A stretch of DNA of 64,000 nucleotides from Paenibacillus naphthalenovorans (GTDB lineage: Bacteria; Bacillota; Bacilli; Paenibacillales; NBRC-103111): contig NZ_FNDY01000021.1 of the NCBI RefSeq assembly GCF_900099895.1, positions 1-64,000 of the forward strand, given 5' to 3'. Below, piece by piece: positions 36,354-45,426 of the stretch; within the stretch, counting starts at the first letter, position 1; each line of letters begins with the position of its first letter. The translations under genes were made by a program, and so were the position numbers. The notes below the pieces were generated by a model. That model was not told where the DNA came from. It saw only the letters and a list, made by a program, of their open reading frames with translations, and did no database searches.

Positions 36354-37196
36354 CTAATCCTTCATGGACCCGCTGGTCAAACCGCTGACAATAGATTGCT
36401 GCAGGGTGATAAAAATCAGGATGATCGGCAGCGCGGCGATGGTCGCTGCGGCCATGAGGTTATTCCACTCGGTTCCGTATTCCCCGATGAATTTATATAA
36501 TCCCATGGTCAGCGGACGAATGGTTTCATTGGTCGTCAGCGTCAGGGCAAAAATAAAGTCTCCCCACCCCCACAGAAAGCAGAATGCGCCAACCGTCAGC
36601 AATCCAGGCTTTACAAGCGGCAGAATGATCCGCCAAAAGGCGCTGAATTTGTCGCTGCCGTCAATCAATGCGGCTTCTTCAAGCCCCGAGGGAAGCGCCA
36701 GAAAATAAGGCCGCAGCACGAGGATCGCAAAAGGCAGCGAATGCGTCGTGTTGGCCACGATCAAAGCGGGGAAGCTGTTGATCAGCTGCATTTTGGAAAA
36801 AGCGATAAACAAAGGCATCGCAAGCATAATGGTCGGCAGCATTTGGGTCGCCAGGAGCAGAATCAGGATCGCGGCCTTTCCCCACATGCGTAGGCGGGCC
36901 AAACCGTAGGCCGCCGGGGCGGCCAGGATCAGCGTGAGCAGCATCGTGCCCGATGCAATGATAAAGCTGTTGCCGATATACCCCAGCATGGAACGGTTGG
37001 ATACAAAATTATCGGTATAGGCGGCAAAAGTGAGCTCATGAGGGAACATATGAGGCGGGTTGGCAAACAATTCCCCCATCGGCTTAAGCGACGTAATGAT
37101 CATCCAGTACACCGGAAACAAAAACAGCAGGGTGACCGCAGCTCCGATGACCGTAAGCGCGTATTCTTGTTTGCGGTATTTGGCATGCGCGCTCAA
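36354..37196 (-). CDS. Sugar ABC transporter permease, MalG type
   Basis: 280 residues with six helices. The EAA loop for the ATPase contact is EEAALIDGSDKFSAFWRIIL followed by PL. Partner of the MalF-type permease; their frames overlap by four bases (ATGA). No ATPase gene lies in the operon, so it must use a shared MsmX-type ATPase, as is usual in Bacilli. It imports an unidentified mono- or oligosaccharide. Confidence 0.93.
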   Translation of the reverse strand: MSAHAKYRKQEYALTVIGAAVTLLFLFPVYWMIITSLKPMGELFANPPHMFPHELTFAAYTDNFVSNRSMLGYIGNSFIIASGTMLLTLILAAPAAYGLARLRMWGKAAILILLLATQMLPTIMLAMPLFIAFSKMQLINSFPALIVANTTHSLPFAILVLRPYFLALPSGLEEAALIDGSDKFSAFWRIILPLVKPGLLTVGAFCFLWGWGDFIFALTLTTNETIRPLTMGLYKFIGEYGTEWNNLMAAATIAALPIILIFITLQQSIVSGLTSGSMKD

Positions 37197-38137
37197 TGAT
37201 GTTCCTCCTTTCGCATCATCCGCAGATACACAGCCGACAAAGCCATCAGCACAAAAAACATGATGCTGGATACCGCGGCGCCCAAACTAAATTCAAAGTT
37301 GATGAAGGCCAACCGGTACGCATAAAGAGGAAATACGGTAGATGCGTTAACGGGACCTCCTCCGGTCATAATGAAGATCAGGTCAAATACTTTGAAGGTG
37401 TAAATCAGCCCGAGCATGAGCAGCACCAGAATCGTAGGCCTCATGAGCGGCAAGGTAATGTCGCGGAACTGACGCCAGCGCCCCGCGCCGTCGATCCTGG
37501 CTGCTTCGTAGAGATGATCCGGCAGGGATTGCAGCCCGGCGAGCAGAATGATCATATTAAACGGTACGCCGATCCAGATATTCGCGAGAATCGTGCCATA
37601 TAATGCGGTTTTTTCCTCCGTGAGCCAGAATCGGTGACTGTCGATCATGCCGAACAGCTGCATTAGATAATTCATCACGCCGTGGTCGCCGGCCAGCATC
37701 CATTTGAATAAGGTCGCTGTAATGACAATCGGCATCATCCAGGCTAACAGCATCAGCGAACGCATCATACCGCGTCCCGGAAACCGGAGATTGAAAAATA
37801 AGGCCAATGCAAAACCGATCCCGAATTGGAAAACGATGCTCAGCACCGTGAAAATGGCTGAATTTTTAAATGAAACGGCAAACACTTCATCCTGAAAAAT
37901 CGTTTTGTAATTTAGCAGCCCGACAAAATCGTGTTCGCCTCTCAAATTCATCAAGGTGACATTCTGAAAGCTGATCAGTAAATTGTACAAAATCGGAAAC
38001 ACAAGAAAGATGACCATAAACAATACACCGGGCAGTACAAATACATAATTGGCCAGGCGGTTCCATAAGCTGCGCAAGCTTCTTCGGGAAGCATCCGGCA
38101 CACGTTCGGTTGAAGCAGGTGACAATTCTCTCTCCAT
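37193..38137 (-). CDS. Sugar ABC transporter permease, MalF type
   Basis: About 314 residues with six helices; the first is LANYVFVLPGVLFMVIFLVF. The EAA loop is YEAARIDGAGRWRQFRDITL followed by PL. The start MERELSPAST at 38137 has GGGGGAG just before, while the frame from 38182 has none. Overlaps the next permease by four bases. Pairs with the solute-binding lipoprotein 55 bp upstream. Confidence 0.92.
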   Translation of the reverse strand: MERELSPASTERVPDASRRSLRSLWNRLANYVFVLPGVLFMVIFLVFPILYNLLISFQNVTLMNLRGEHDFVGLLNYKTIFQDEVFAVSFKNSAIFTVLSIVFQFGIGFALALFFNLRFPGRGMMRSLMLLAWMMPIVITATLFKWMLAGDHGVMNYLMQLFGMIDSHRFWLTEEKTALYGTILANIWIGVPFNMIILLAGLQSLPDHLYEAARIDGAGRWRQFRDITLPLMRPTILVLLMLGLIYTFKVFDLIFIMTGGGPVNASTVFPLYAYRLAFINFEFSLGAAVSSIMFFVLMALSAVYLRMMRKEEHH

Positions 38138-38192
38138 GATCTCCCCCATTCCCTGTGCAAGAATGAAGCCGTCCGGCTCCACCCCTTACCTG

Positions 38193-39464
38193 TTATTGAA
38201 GAAGCGGTTTGATTTTGGCATCCGTTTCCTTCACCGCGTCTTCCGGCGACTTCACTCCCGTTAACACCTGCTGAATCATCTCCTGTATCGCATCTGAGAT
38301 TTTCGGATAGTTCGGTCCGTACGCCCGTGCCTTAGCGACATTCATGCCGTCGGCGAATATTTTGAAATACCTGTCGCCTTGCCAATAAGGATCCTGTATG
38401 AAATCCCTGCGGCTTGGCAGTCTGCCCGCCGCCTTCAGGAAATTTTTCAAATATTCTCCCTGGTTGGCGAACTTCACAATATCCCAAGCGATATCCTTAT
38501 GCTTCGACGTCGAGGTAATCGCCCAGTTTTCCCCGCCGAGAATCGTGCCACCTTGTTTGTTCACAGGAAGCGGGACGATATCCCATTGAAATTTGGCCTC
38601 CTTTTTCAAAACCGGAATTTGCCATGTCCCATTGACCATCATGGCCGTATTTCCTGCAGCAAACTGCAGCATTGAGGCCTGCTGATCTTGTCCAAGAATT
38701 TCCTTCGACATGGCGCCGCTGTCAAGCAGCTCTTTCCAAAGCTTAATCGCCTCCACCGTTCCCGGACTGTTGAAATGGGTCACATCCGAACCGGATTGCC
38801 ACACAAAAGGCAGGAACTGAAACGTTCCCTGTTCGGTCCGCACAGCGGAAACGCTCATGCCGTAAACGCCTTGCTTCGTCAGCTTCTTGGCGGCATCCAG
38901 CAGTTCATTCCAATCGGCCGGAGGCTTCACGCCCGCCTGTTCCAGCATGTCGACGTTGTAATAGAGCGCAAGGTTATTGCTGCTGTTCGGAACGCCGTAA
39001 TTTTTATCCTTGTAGACCGTCGAGGACCACGGGCCGTCAAAGTACTGGTCGGCTTGCCCCCACTCCTTGACTTCCGCCGTGATATCGGCCAGGACTCCCG
39101 CTGCGGCGAACGCCTGATGATCCGGGTTGTCAATCCATACGATGTCAGGAAGCTGTCCTGCGGCGGAGCCTAACAGCAGCTTATTTTTCAAATCGCCGAA
39201 CGGAACGTAAGTGCGTTCGATTTTCACATGAGGATTCGCTTTCTGGTAATCGTCGATGACCTTGGTTAATGCTTCGACCATCTCATCGGAACTCATATAA
39301 TCCCACCAAGTAATCTTCACCGTCTCGCCGGGTTTGTTAGTTTGTCCGTTAGGCGCTGTTGTCCCTGAAGGGGCAGTCGATCCATCCCCGGTTGAGCCGG
39401 GATTGCATGCGGTGGTGAGTCCCAAAACCGATACGATGGCCGCCAGCCTGATTTTTTTCCACAT
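38193..39464 (-). CDS. Sugar-binding lipoprotein (extracellular solute-binding family 1)
   Basis: 423 residues. The lipobox LTTA-C20 anchors it outside the membrane, followed by a Gly/Ser/Thr/Pro linker. The binding domain shows family 1 features (ITWWDYMSSDEMVEALTKVI; LPDIVWIDNPDHQAFAAAGV; the TAMMVNGTW loop; GGENWAI). It captures sugar for the two permeases downstream. GGAGGGA lies before the ATG. The ligand cannot be read from sequence. Confidence 0.93.
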   Translation of the reverse strand: MWKKIRLAAIVSVLGLTTACNPGSTGDGSTAPSGTTAPNGQTNKPGETVKITWWDYMSSDEMVEALTKVIDDYQKANPHVKIERTYVPFGDLKNKLLLGSAAGQLPDIVWIDNPDHQAFAAAGVLADITAEVKEWGQADQYFDGPWSSTVYKDKNYGVPNSSNNLALYYNVDMLEQAGVKPPADWNELLDAAKKLTKQGVYGMSVSAVRTEQGTFQFLPFVWQSGSDVTHFNSPGTVEAIKLWKELLDSGAMSKEILGQDQQASMLQFAAGNTAMMVNGTWQIPVLKKEAKFQWDIVPLPVNKQGGTILGGENWAITSTSKHKDIAWDIVKFANQGEYLKNFLKAAGRLPSRRDFIQDPYWQGDRYFKIFADGMNVAKARAYGPNYPKISDAIQEMIQQVLTGVKSPEDAVKETDAKIKPLLQ

Positions 39465-39488
39465 GGATAACGATCCCTCCCATACCTG

Positions 39489-40520
39489 TTATCGTTTTAA
39501 GTCCCGCAAAAGACTAAAATCGGCCAGACGAACCGGCATTCCGCTTTTCGCCGACTGAATCGCCGCACAGGTCATCTCGAAGCTGCGAATATTATCCTGA
39601 ATAGGCGTTGCCGGAATACGGGATTGCCGAACCGCCGTTACAAAATCATCGAGAGACGACGCTCTGTCTCCCAGCTTTGCAGGGATTTGATCAATGACAC
39701 GGCATACGGCGTTCTCGGGAGCCTCCCCTGTCCAAAGCGTGATTTCATCATTGATCATCTCGATCGCCCCGTGATCTCCGACAATGCGAATGTCCCCGTT
39801 CCAGCTCGTTTCCTTTCCCCGGGAAACCCAGCTTCCAAAATAGTGCACCTGAATTCCCCTTTCCAGCTGCATGACCACACTGGCGGACGGATTGCCGCTG
39901 AACCAGCTCCATGAAGGCCGGAAGCTATGCGCCAGGATCTCTTCCGCTTCCGCCTCGAGCAAAAACCGGATGATATCAAAATGATGAATGGCCATATCCT
40001 CCAATAAAATTTCGGAATAGTTATCCCGCCACCCGCCGAATTTCATGGCCTTTCGGAATTCATATTCCACATAACCGACAGATCCGATCACTCCCTCGTT
40101 CAGAAGCTGTTTTACGGTTTGAACAGGGGCTCTCCACCGGTAATTTTGGCTTACCGCAATCTGTTTGTTGTACCTTCGGCTGATTTCAAGCAGTTCTATC
40201 GCTTCCTCGTACGTATGGGTCATCGGTTTTTCCATCAATACATGAAGCCCCGCCTCCAACGCTTGAGCGGCTAGAGCTTTGTGTGTCTGCGGCGGGGTAA
40301 CGATTAATGCGATATCCGCTTTGATCTCCCGGAAGCCGTCTTCCGGCTGATGGAACAATCGCTCTTGCGGCAAACCGGTGATTTGAGCCGCTTGGGCCAG
40401 ATTGTCCGGCATGATGTCAACCACCGCAGCTAACTCCGCCGCCCGGCAGTCCTTCACAATTTGGAGCCACGATCGTCCGAATCCTCCGGCTCCGATTTGA
40501 ATCATCCGCATGATGCCCAC
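39489..40520 (-). CDS. Gfo/Idh/MocA-family oxidoreductase
   Basis: A 343-residue NAD(P)-dependent dehydrogenase. The dinucleotide motif is IQIGAGGFGRSW, the family EKP motif is HVLMEKPMTHTYEEA, and the catalytic His region is LEDMAIHHFDIIRFLL. It would oxidise or epimerise the imported sugar or inositol. GTG 40520 lies 8 bases after GGAGGT and fits better than the ATG nine bases on. First gene of the minus-strand operon, behind a catabolite-control site. Confidence 0.9.
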   Translation of the reverse strand: MGIMRMIQIGAGGFGRSWLQIVKDCRAAELAAVVDIMPDNLAQAAQITGLPQERLFHQPEDGFREIKADIALIVTPPQTHKALAAQALEAGLHVLMEKPMTHTYEEAIELLEISRRYNKQIAVSQNYRWRAPVQTVKQLLNEGVIGSVGYVEYEFRKAMKFGGWRDNYSEILLEDMAIHHFDIIRFLLEAEAEEILAHSFRPSWSWFSGNPSASVVMQLERGIQVHYFGSWVSRGKETSWNGDIRIVGDHGAIEMINDEITLWTGEAPENAVCRVIDQIPAKLGDRASSLDDFVTAVRQSRIPATPIQDNIRSFEMTCAAIQSAKSGMPVRLADFSLLRDLKR

Positions 40521-40546
40521 GCAGGAGACCTCCTTTTTTCATTCGA

Positions 40547-40560
40547 GATAAGCGCTTACA
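40547..40560 (-). promoter_or_regulatory. cre-like catabolite repression site
   Basis: Minus strand TGTAAGCGCTTATC fits the CcpA cre consensus TGWAARCGYTWNCW except for one base. It lies 27 bp before the first gene of the sugar operon, so glucose repression of the operon is likely. Confidence 0.65.
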
Positions 40561-40739
40561 TGAAAACTATATCGAATCATCGGGAATCCATGAATCCAAA
40601 ATATTAAGGCAGCATATATAAATATTTAATATCTTAGCACTTAGCAGCGAAGGAACGGTTCATCGGCACTAAGTCGGATTGCTTTGAACCCCTCTCCCCT
40701 TGATGTTATGATAATAGGACAAGTAAGAACATGAATTTG

Positions 40740-40765
40740 GTTTACATAATAATCATTATGTAAAC
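40740..40765. repeat. 26-bp palindrome copy C, upstream of the XerS-like gene
   Basis: GTTTACATAATAA then TCATTATGTAAAC, one base off a perfect palindrome. It ends 33 bp before the ATG of the tyrosine recombinase at 40799. The half-site TATTATGTAAAC reads on the minus strand. It could be a binding site for that recombinase or an operator. Confidence 0.8.
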
Positions 40766-40798
40766 CATAATAACCCGCTGCCAGAGGTGAGACGCTTC

Positions 40799-41884
40799 AT
40801 GAATATCATTAAAATCAAAGACCGCAACGAGCTGGACAAAAAGGTACCCTTGATGCCGTGGTATGTGGAAAAATTTATTAACTATAAATTGCCTGACCTT
40901 TCACCATCCTCGCTGCTGGAATATGTACGGGACTATGAGACGTTTTTTTCCTGGCTGATGGCGGAGGGACTTACTTCTGCTTCATCTATTCGGGAGATTC
41001 CGATTGAAGATTTGGAAAGGCTCCATATGGACAGTATCGATAATTTCAAAATGTTTCTGTCCTCCCGTAAAGAGAATGCCAACGGAAAAACAACCATTTC
41101 CCGCAAGCTTTCTTCTCTCCGTTCGCTTTTTCATTATTTGAGTCAAATTGCGGAGGATGAGAATTTCTATCCTTTATTGAAACGGAATGTCATGGCGAAG
41201 GTGGAAATCAAGCGGACGCACAAGCCGAAGGATTCCGCGGCTAAACTCGAAGGCAAGCTGCTTCAGGAGGCGGAAATCGCGGAATTTATCAGGTATGTCC
41301 AGCAAGGATACGGACAGGATGTCGCCAAAAACAAGCAGGCTCTCTATTTTTACGAATTGAACAAAATCCGCGATGCGTGCATCATCAGTTTAATTCTGAA
41401 TTCCGGACTGCGGGTATCCGAAGTGGTCAATCTGAATGTGGACGACATCGACCTGAAAAAAAAGCTGACCTATGTTTACCGCAAAGGGAAAAATGACGAT
41501 ACGTTCAAAACGCCGGTTTATTTCCGTCAGGAAGCGATCGACGATCTCACAAAGTACATGGAACTGCGCCAGACGCAGTACAAAGCGCCGAAACGCGAAA
41601 AAGCCCTCTTCCTTGCCGTGGCGAACGGCAAAAAAGAAGGCGAACGAATGACGAAGCGCGCCATTCAGGAAATGGTGATTAAATATGCCAAACGTTTCGG
41701 GAAACCGTATTTGTCCGTGCACAAGCTGCGCCATTCCTTTGCGACGGATTACTATTTGCGCAATGATTTATACAAGACACAGGAGCAGCTCGGCCATGCA
41801 TCCCCCGAAACGACTCAAATTTATGCGCATTTGACCGACAAAACAATGGCCGAAGCCATCGATAAAAGGCCCGACGGCGCTTAA
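40799..41884 (+). CDS. xerS: Tyrosine recombinase, XerS-like
   Basis: 361 residues. The N-terminal SAM-like DNA-binding domain (about 10-115) carries SSLLEYVRDYETFFSWL. The catalytic domain has the full set R205 (NSGLRVSEV), K229 (YRKGKND), H308-x-x-R311 (HKLRHSFAT), H333 (LGHASPETT) and Y342 (TQIYAHL). Length and the long linker match XerS, the single-recombinase chromosome dimer resolvase described in streptococci and also annotated in Bacilli. GAGGTGA lies 8 bases before ATG 40799. It stands alone, downstream of palindrome C. No phage genes are nearby, so a housekeeping role is more likely than an integrase role. Confidence 0.88.
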   Translation: MNIIKIKDRNELDKKVPLMPWYVEKFINYKLPDLSPSSLLEYVRDYETFFSWLMAEGLTSASSIREIPIEDLERLHMDSIDNFKMFLSSRKENANGKTTISRKLSSLRSLFHYLSQIAEDENFYPLLKRNVMAKVEIKRTHKPKDSAAKLEGKLLQEAEIAEFIRYVQQGYGQDVAKNKQALYFYELNKIRDACIISLILNSGLRVSEVVNLNVDDIDLKKKLTYVYRKGKNDDTFKTPVYFRQEAIDDLTKYMELRQTQYKAPKREKALFLAVANGKKEGERMTKRAIQEMVIKYAKRFGKPYLSVHKLRHSFATDYYLRNDLYKTQEQLGHASPETTQIYAHLTDKTMAEAIDKRPDGA

Positions 41885-41914
41885 TCTCCGGCGCTGTATG
41901 AGTGGATTAAACCG

Positions 41915-43189
41915 TTAATTGCCTCTGCTGATCCAAAAGGTGATGCGCTCCCCTTTATTCACTTTGCGACCGGGCTCCAAGTCCTGCTTAAACACCGTTT
42001 CGGCAGGACTCTCATTCGGCTCTATGAAGAATTGGTATCGAAGACCTGAAGCCAGAGCCTGCTTCTCCGCTTGTTGTTTAGTAAGACCGATAAGGTTAGG
42101 CACAAATACAGGACCGTCGGAGGAAGGCGGCTCTTGCGCTGTCTCGGGAGGTTCCGCCGACGTTTCCTGCTCATCCTCTGTCTGCGTTGACTTTTCCCGC
42201 TCATGCTCTGGCTCAGGTTCAGATTCGGTAGGAGCCGGAGACGTATTTAATGCAGCATCCCTTTGATTCGATTGACCCGCAATCGTAGGATCCTCCTGTT
42301 TATCCGGTCCGCCCAGGCCGAATAGAAAAATGAGGAACAGTATGGAGAATCCTGCCACTGCGGCTCCAATCATCAGCTTGGCGCTTGCGCGCCACAAAAA
42401 ACCTCTTTGGCGCGGCTCTTGTTCTTCGTCTTCCTCCATGTCGTCGGGTTCTTCATATTCATTCGGGAACGACTCTTCCATCGGCTGCGTTTCTTTAGTC
42501 CAAGGCTCCTGCGCTGCATTCTGCAAGCTAAGAATAAAGGAAGACAGCGTATTTTGACCGTTCCATGCTCTTCTCCAGGTCATCATGAACATTTCACGGT
42601 AGCTCTCCGGCATGTCTTTGAGCGCGGAGCGCAGCGAATGCTCGGCAGCTTGCAGCGAATCCGGCAGCGTTTCGGAACGGGTCATCAGCTGATAGAGCAG
42701 CCCGGCCAAGCCCTGAACCCCCCGCTCCGCAGGCTCCCCTTTTTCCCAATAGTTGATCATTTGCAGTTGTCCGTCGTCGCCGATCCATATATTGCTCGAA
42801 AGGACGGAGAAACCGGAAATCCCGTGCTCCATCGCATCCTGTAATCCTTTACCAAGCTCAAATACCATAGCGATGATCTCGCGGGTGGAAAAGGAATGAT
42901 GCTTCAAACCTTGGATCAGCGGTTTGCCGGCAAACGTTTTTAGCGCTGCAAAAATACGCTGGTTCTCAATGCCTACGTCGAGAATATGAAGAAACCGGCT
43001 GTCGTTGAACATGGCCACTTGTTGGAGCAGCTGAAGATATGCCTGTTTATGCTTTTCCCCCCGGCTTTCCACGACAAAAATGATGATTTCTCTATTTAAG
43101 GACAAGTCATTTCCGCTGTATAAGATACCGCTCCGCATCGGAACGATCGGCTTCAGAAGCTCGTAACGTCGGTTGATGCGTTTCTCCAT
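41915..43189 (-). CDS. PASTA-domain membrane pseudokinase
   Basis: About 424 residues. Residues 1-220 follow a Hanks-kinase outline but lack the essentials. No Lys is seen in the VAIK position (NREIIIFVVES). HRDLKPxN is replaced by HGISGFSVLSSN, with only the Asn kept, and DFG is NYW. An acidic stretch and a basic patch (RQRGF) precede one membrane helix (about 270-292). A Pro/Glu/Thr-rich outside linker and one PASTA domain (VPNLIGLTKQQAEKQALASG, then PGRKVNKGERITFWIS) end the protein. It should sense peptidoglycan or lipid II and signal without phosphorylating. AGGAGG precedes ATG 43189. Confidence 0.82.
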   Translation of the reverse strand: MEKRINRRYELLKPIVPMRSGILYSGNDLSLNREIIIFVVESRGEKHKQAYLQLLQQVAMFNDSRFLHILDVGIENQRIFAALKTFAGKPLIQGLKHHSFSTREIIAMVFELGKGLQDAMEHGISGFSVLSSNIWIGDDGQLQMINYWEKGEPAERGVQGLAGLLYQLMTRSETLPDSLQAAEHSLRSALKDMPESYREMFMMTWRRAWNGQNTLSSFILSLQNAAQEPWTKETQPMEESFPNEYEEPDDMEEDEEQEPRQRGFLWRASAKLMIGAAVAGFSILFLIFLFGLGGPDKQEDPTIAGQSNQRDAALNTSPAPTESEPEPEHEREKSTQTEDEQETSAEPPETAQEPPSSDGPVFVPNLIGLTKQQAEKQALASGLRYQFFIEPNESPAETVFKQDLEPGRKVNKGERITFWISRGN

Positions 43190-43390
43190 GAAAACCTCCT
43201 GCAAAAAAATAATATTTCAGTTAAAAACACGAATGGTTCTTCATCGAACGGGTTTCGATCAATCAAAAATTGTTCTTATAATCATTCGGATAAAATGCCG
43301 ATTTTCAGAGGTATGCTCATGATTATCACTTATTAATTAATGTCATAAATGATTTATATAGTTTATTTTTAGATTGATTAATGATTGAAG

Positions 43391-44920
43391 CTATAAATTT
43401 TCGACAATGTCGCCGGCAATTAACGACGCCGAATGACAGCGTCTTTGCACCGCACGATCTCCCGCAGCTCCATGCAAGTAAACACCCAGAGCCGAGGCCT
43501 GGGCAGCTGTATATCCTTGCGCCAGCAAGCCGCTGATCAGTCCTGCAAGCACGTCGCCTGAGCCGCCTGTGGCCATACCCGCATTGCCGGTAGGGTTTAC
43601 GTAGACTGTGCCGTCCGGCGTCGCTACGACGGTCCGGGCTCCTTTAAGCACGAGAGTAACATGGTACTGAACCGCATAGTTTCTCGCGCAAGAAATACGG
43701 TCCTGCTGGACTTCCGGGACGGATCGTCCGCATAGCCTTGCCATTTCTCCGGGATGCGGCGTAAGCACAACCGGGGATTTCCTCCGGCTCCACGAATCAA
43801 AATCAGCCGCCGCCGCGATCATATTCAATCCATCCGCATCAATCACGAGCGGGCATGCCGTTTCCTCCCAAATCCTGCGCACAAACCGGTCATCCTGCGC
43901 AAACCGTCCTGTGCCCGGACCGAACAGCATCGCGTTCTTTTTTTGTGCCATCGCAATAAGCTCCTTGGGATCGGCGGCCCTCCAATCCCCATGCTGTTCA
44001 TCCGCAACCCCCTGAAGCATAACTTCAGGGAGATGGCCGAGCAGCGGCTCCACCATACTCATCGGAAGCGCCCACGAAACAAGTCCTGCGCCGCTGCGCA
44101 GCGCCGCTTTGGCGGACAGCAGTCCTGCACCGGCCATTGCCCGGCTGCCTGCGGCTACCAGCACATGACCGAAAGTTCCTTTATGTGTATCGGACTGCCG
44201 GTGCCGATACTCGTTTAAAGCGAGCTTTGCCGATAGAAGCGGCTCCTGTATAAGATAGGTATTAACGTTCATCCGATCCGCTATTCCCTGCGGAATTCCG
44301 ATGGATCGTACAATCACGGTGCCCGCCTGGCGGACGCCGGGATACTGCTCTAACCCGCGTTTGGTAAACGCCAGAGCGACCGTACGATCGGCACGTATGC
44401 ATGGCGTGTGGATTTGCCCCGTATCTGCGTCAAGACCGCTTGGAATATCGATCGAGATCACCGGGCGTCCGGATCGGTTGACTTCCTCTATCAGCTTGGC
44501 ATAAACGCCGCGGGGTGCTCCCCTGCTTCCTGTTCCGAGAAGGGCGTCGACCACCGCGTCATATAATTCCCAGTTTATTCGTTCTTGCTCGCTATATATA
44601 TAATGGGGCAGCCCCCATTTGTGTGCAATTTGACTTTGAAGCGCCGCTTCTCCTTGAAACCGGTCCGGAGATTCGGCATAGATGAGGTGCACCTGATAAC
44701 CTGCTTCGCTCAAATGGCGGCCTGCGACGATCCCGTCCCCGCCGTTGTTGCCCTTACCTGTAAGGATGGCGATGCGTCCGGGACGTCCTTCCAAAAAGGA
44801 AATGACCTCTTCCGACACCGCCCGGCCCGCGTTTTCCATAAGAACCATGGCAGGCATTCCGATGTGATCGATGGCATAACGGTCAATCCGTCTCATTTCT
44901 TCCGAGGTAACGATATGCAT
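43391..44920 (-). CDS. nnrD: Bifunctional NAD(P)HX epimerase / ADP-dependent dehydratase
   Basis: A 509-residue fusion that repairs hydrated NADH and NADPH. The N-terminal YjeF/NnrE epimerase (1-215) has GNNGGDGIVAGRHL and SIDIPSGLDADTG. The C-terminal NnrD dehydratase (230-505), a ribokinase-like fold, has VLTPHPGEMARL, the LVLKGARTVV segment and the ADP/active-site loop NAGMATGGSGDVLAGLISGL. Full length with all motifs intact. It is alone on its strand between the PASTA protein and palindrome D. Confidence 0.95.
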   Translation of the reverse strand: MHIVTSEEMRRIDRYAIDHIGMPAMVLMENAGRAVSEEVISFLEGRPGRIAILTGKGNNGGDGIVAGRHLSEAGYQVHLIYAESPDRFQGEAALQSQIAHKWGLPHYIYSEQERINWELYDAVVDALLGTGSRGAPRGVYAKLIEEVNRSGRPVISIDIPSGLDADTGQIHTPCIRADRTVALAFTKRGLEQYPGVRQAGTVIVRSIGIPQGIADRMNVNTYLIQEPLLSAKLALNEYRHRQSDTHKGTFGHVLVAAGSRAMAGAGLLSAKAALRSGAGLVSWALPMSMVEPLLGHLPEVMLQGVADEQHGDWRAADPKELIAMAQKKNAMLFGPGTGRFAQDDRFVRRIWEETACPLVIDADGLNMIAAAADFDSWSRRKSPVVLTPHPGEMARLCGRSVPEVQQDRISCARNYAVQYHVTLVLKGARTVVATPDGTVYVNPTGNAGMATGGSGDVLAGLISGLLAQGYTAAQASALGVYLHGAAGDRAVQRRCHSASLIAGDIVENL

Positions 44921-44999
44921 GGGGTGAATCGCTCCTTATCGCAGCTTATCTCTGCAATTATAACACACCGTGGAAACCGCCGCATTCGGCCCTTATATA

Positions 45000-45025
45000 G
45001 TTTACATAATAAATAATATGTAAAC
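45000..45025. repeat. 26-bp palindrome copy D
   Basis: GTTTACATAATAA then ATAATATGTAAAC, two bases different from copy A. It lies between the divergent genes at 44920 and 45108. The left half read on the minus strand is TATTATGTAAAC. Confidence 0.78.
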
Positions 45026-45107
45026 TAATTTATTCCTTCTTCCATCCGTTCACTCCATCTGCTACCATGGAGCTTGTAAAACATGATGAACCAAGGTGGG
45101 ACATGCG

Positions 45108-45299
45108 ATGAGAACAGAAGATCAAATCAGGAGAAAGCTGAATGAGTTTGTTATGCAAAGGAAGTCCCTTCAAAGCCGTCTCCAGGCTGCAGCGGATGAC
45201 GCCAAGCCGGCGCTCCAATCCGAACTGAATCATCTTGAGGATCAAATCATGCTGCTCGAATGGGTATTGAACAAGCCGGTCGGAAGTTATCATATGTGA
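45108..45299 (+). CDS. Small coiled-coil protein, unknown
   Basis: 63 residues, fully helical and charged, with heptad-like Leu spacing (KLNEFVMQRKSLQSRLQAAA; LQSELNHLEDQIMLLEWVLN). GGTGGG lies before ATG 45108. No family was recognised. The size and form are typical of small Bacillus sporulation or stress proteins, but nothing specific supports that. Confidence 0.6.
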   Translation: MRTEDQIRRKLNEFVMQRKSLQSRLQAAADDAKPALQSELNHLEDQIMLLEWVLNKPVGSYHM

Positions 45300-45426
45300 A
45301 TCACCGGATTTACCGTCCTACTTACCCGAAAGTAACTTATACACACCTATTTCACTACTTATCATCTTCATTTCGTTCGTATATAATGGCATTGTTATAA
45401 AAATATGCGGTCAGGAGGTACGAAGA

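Noticed and set aside
40569-40620. Sigma-A promoter of the sugar operon (TTGGAT and TATAGT)
   Set aside because: Spacing is about 22 bp, too long to be confident.
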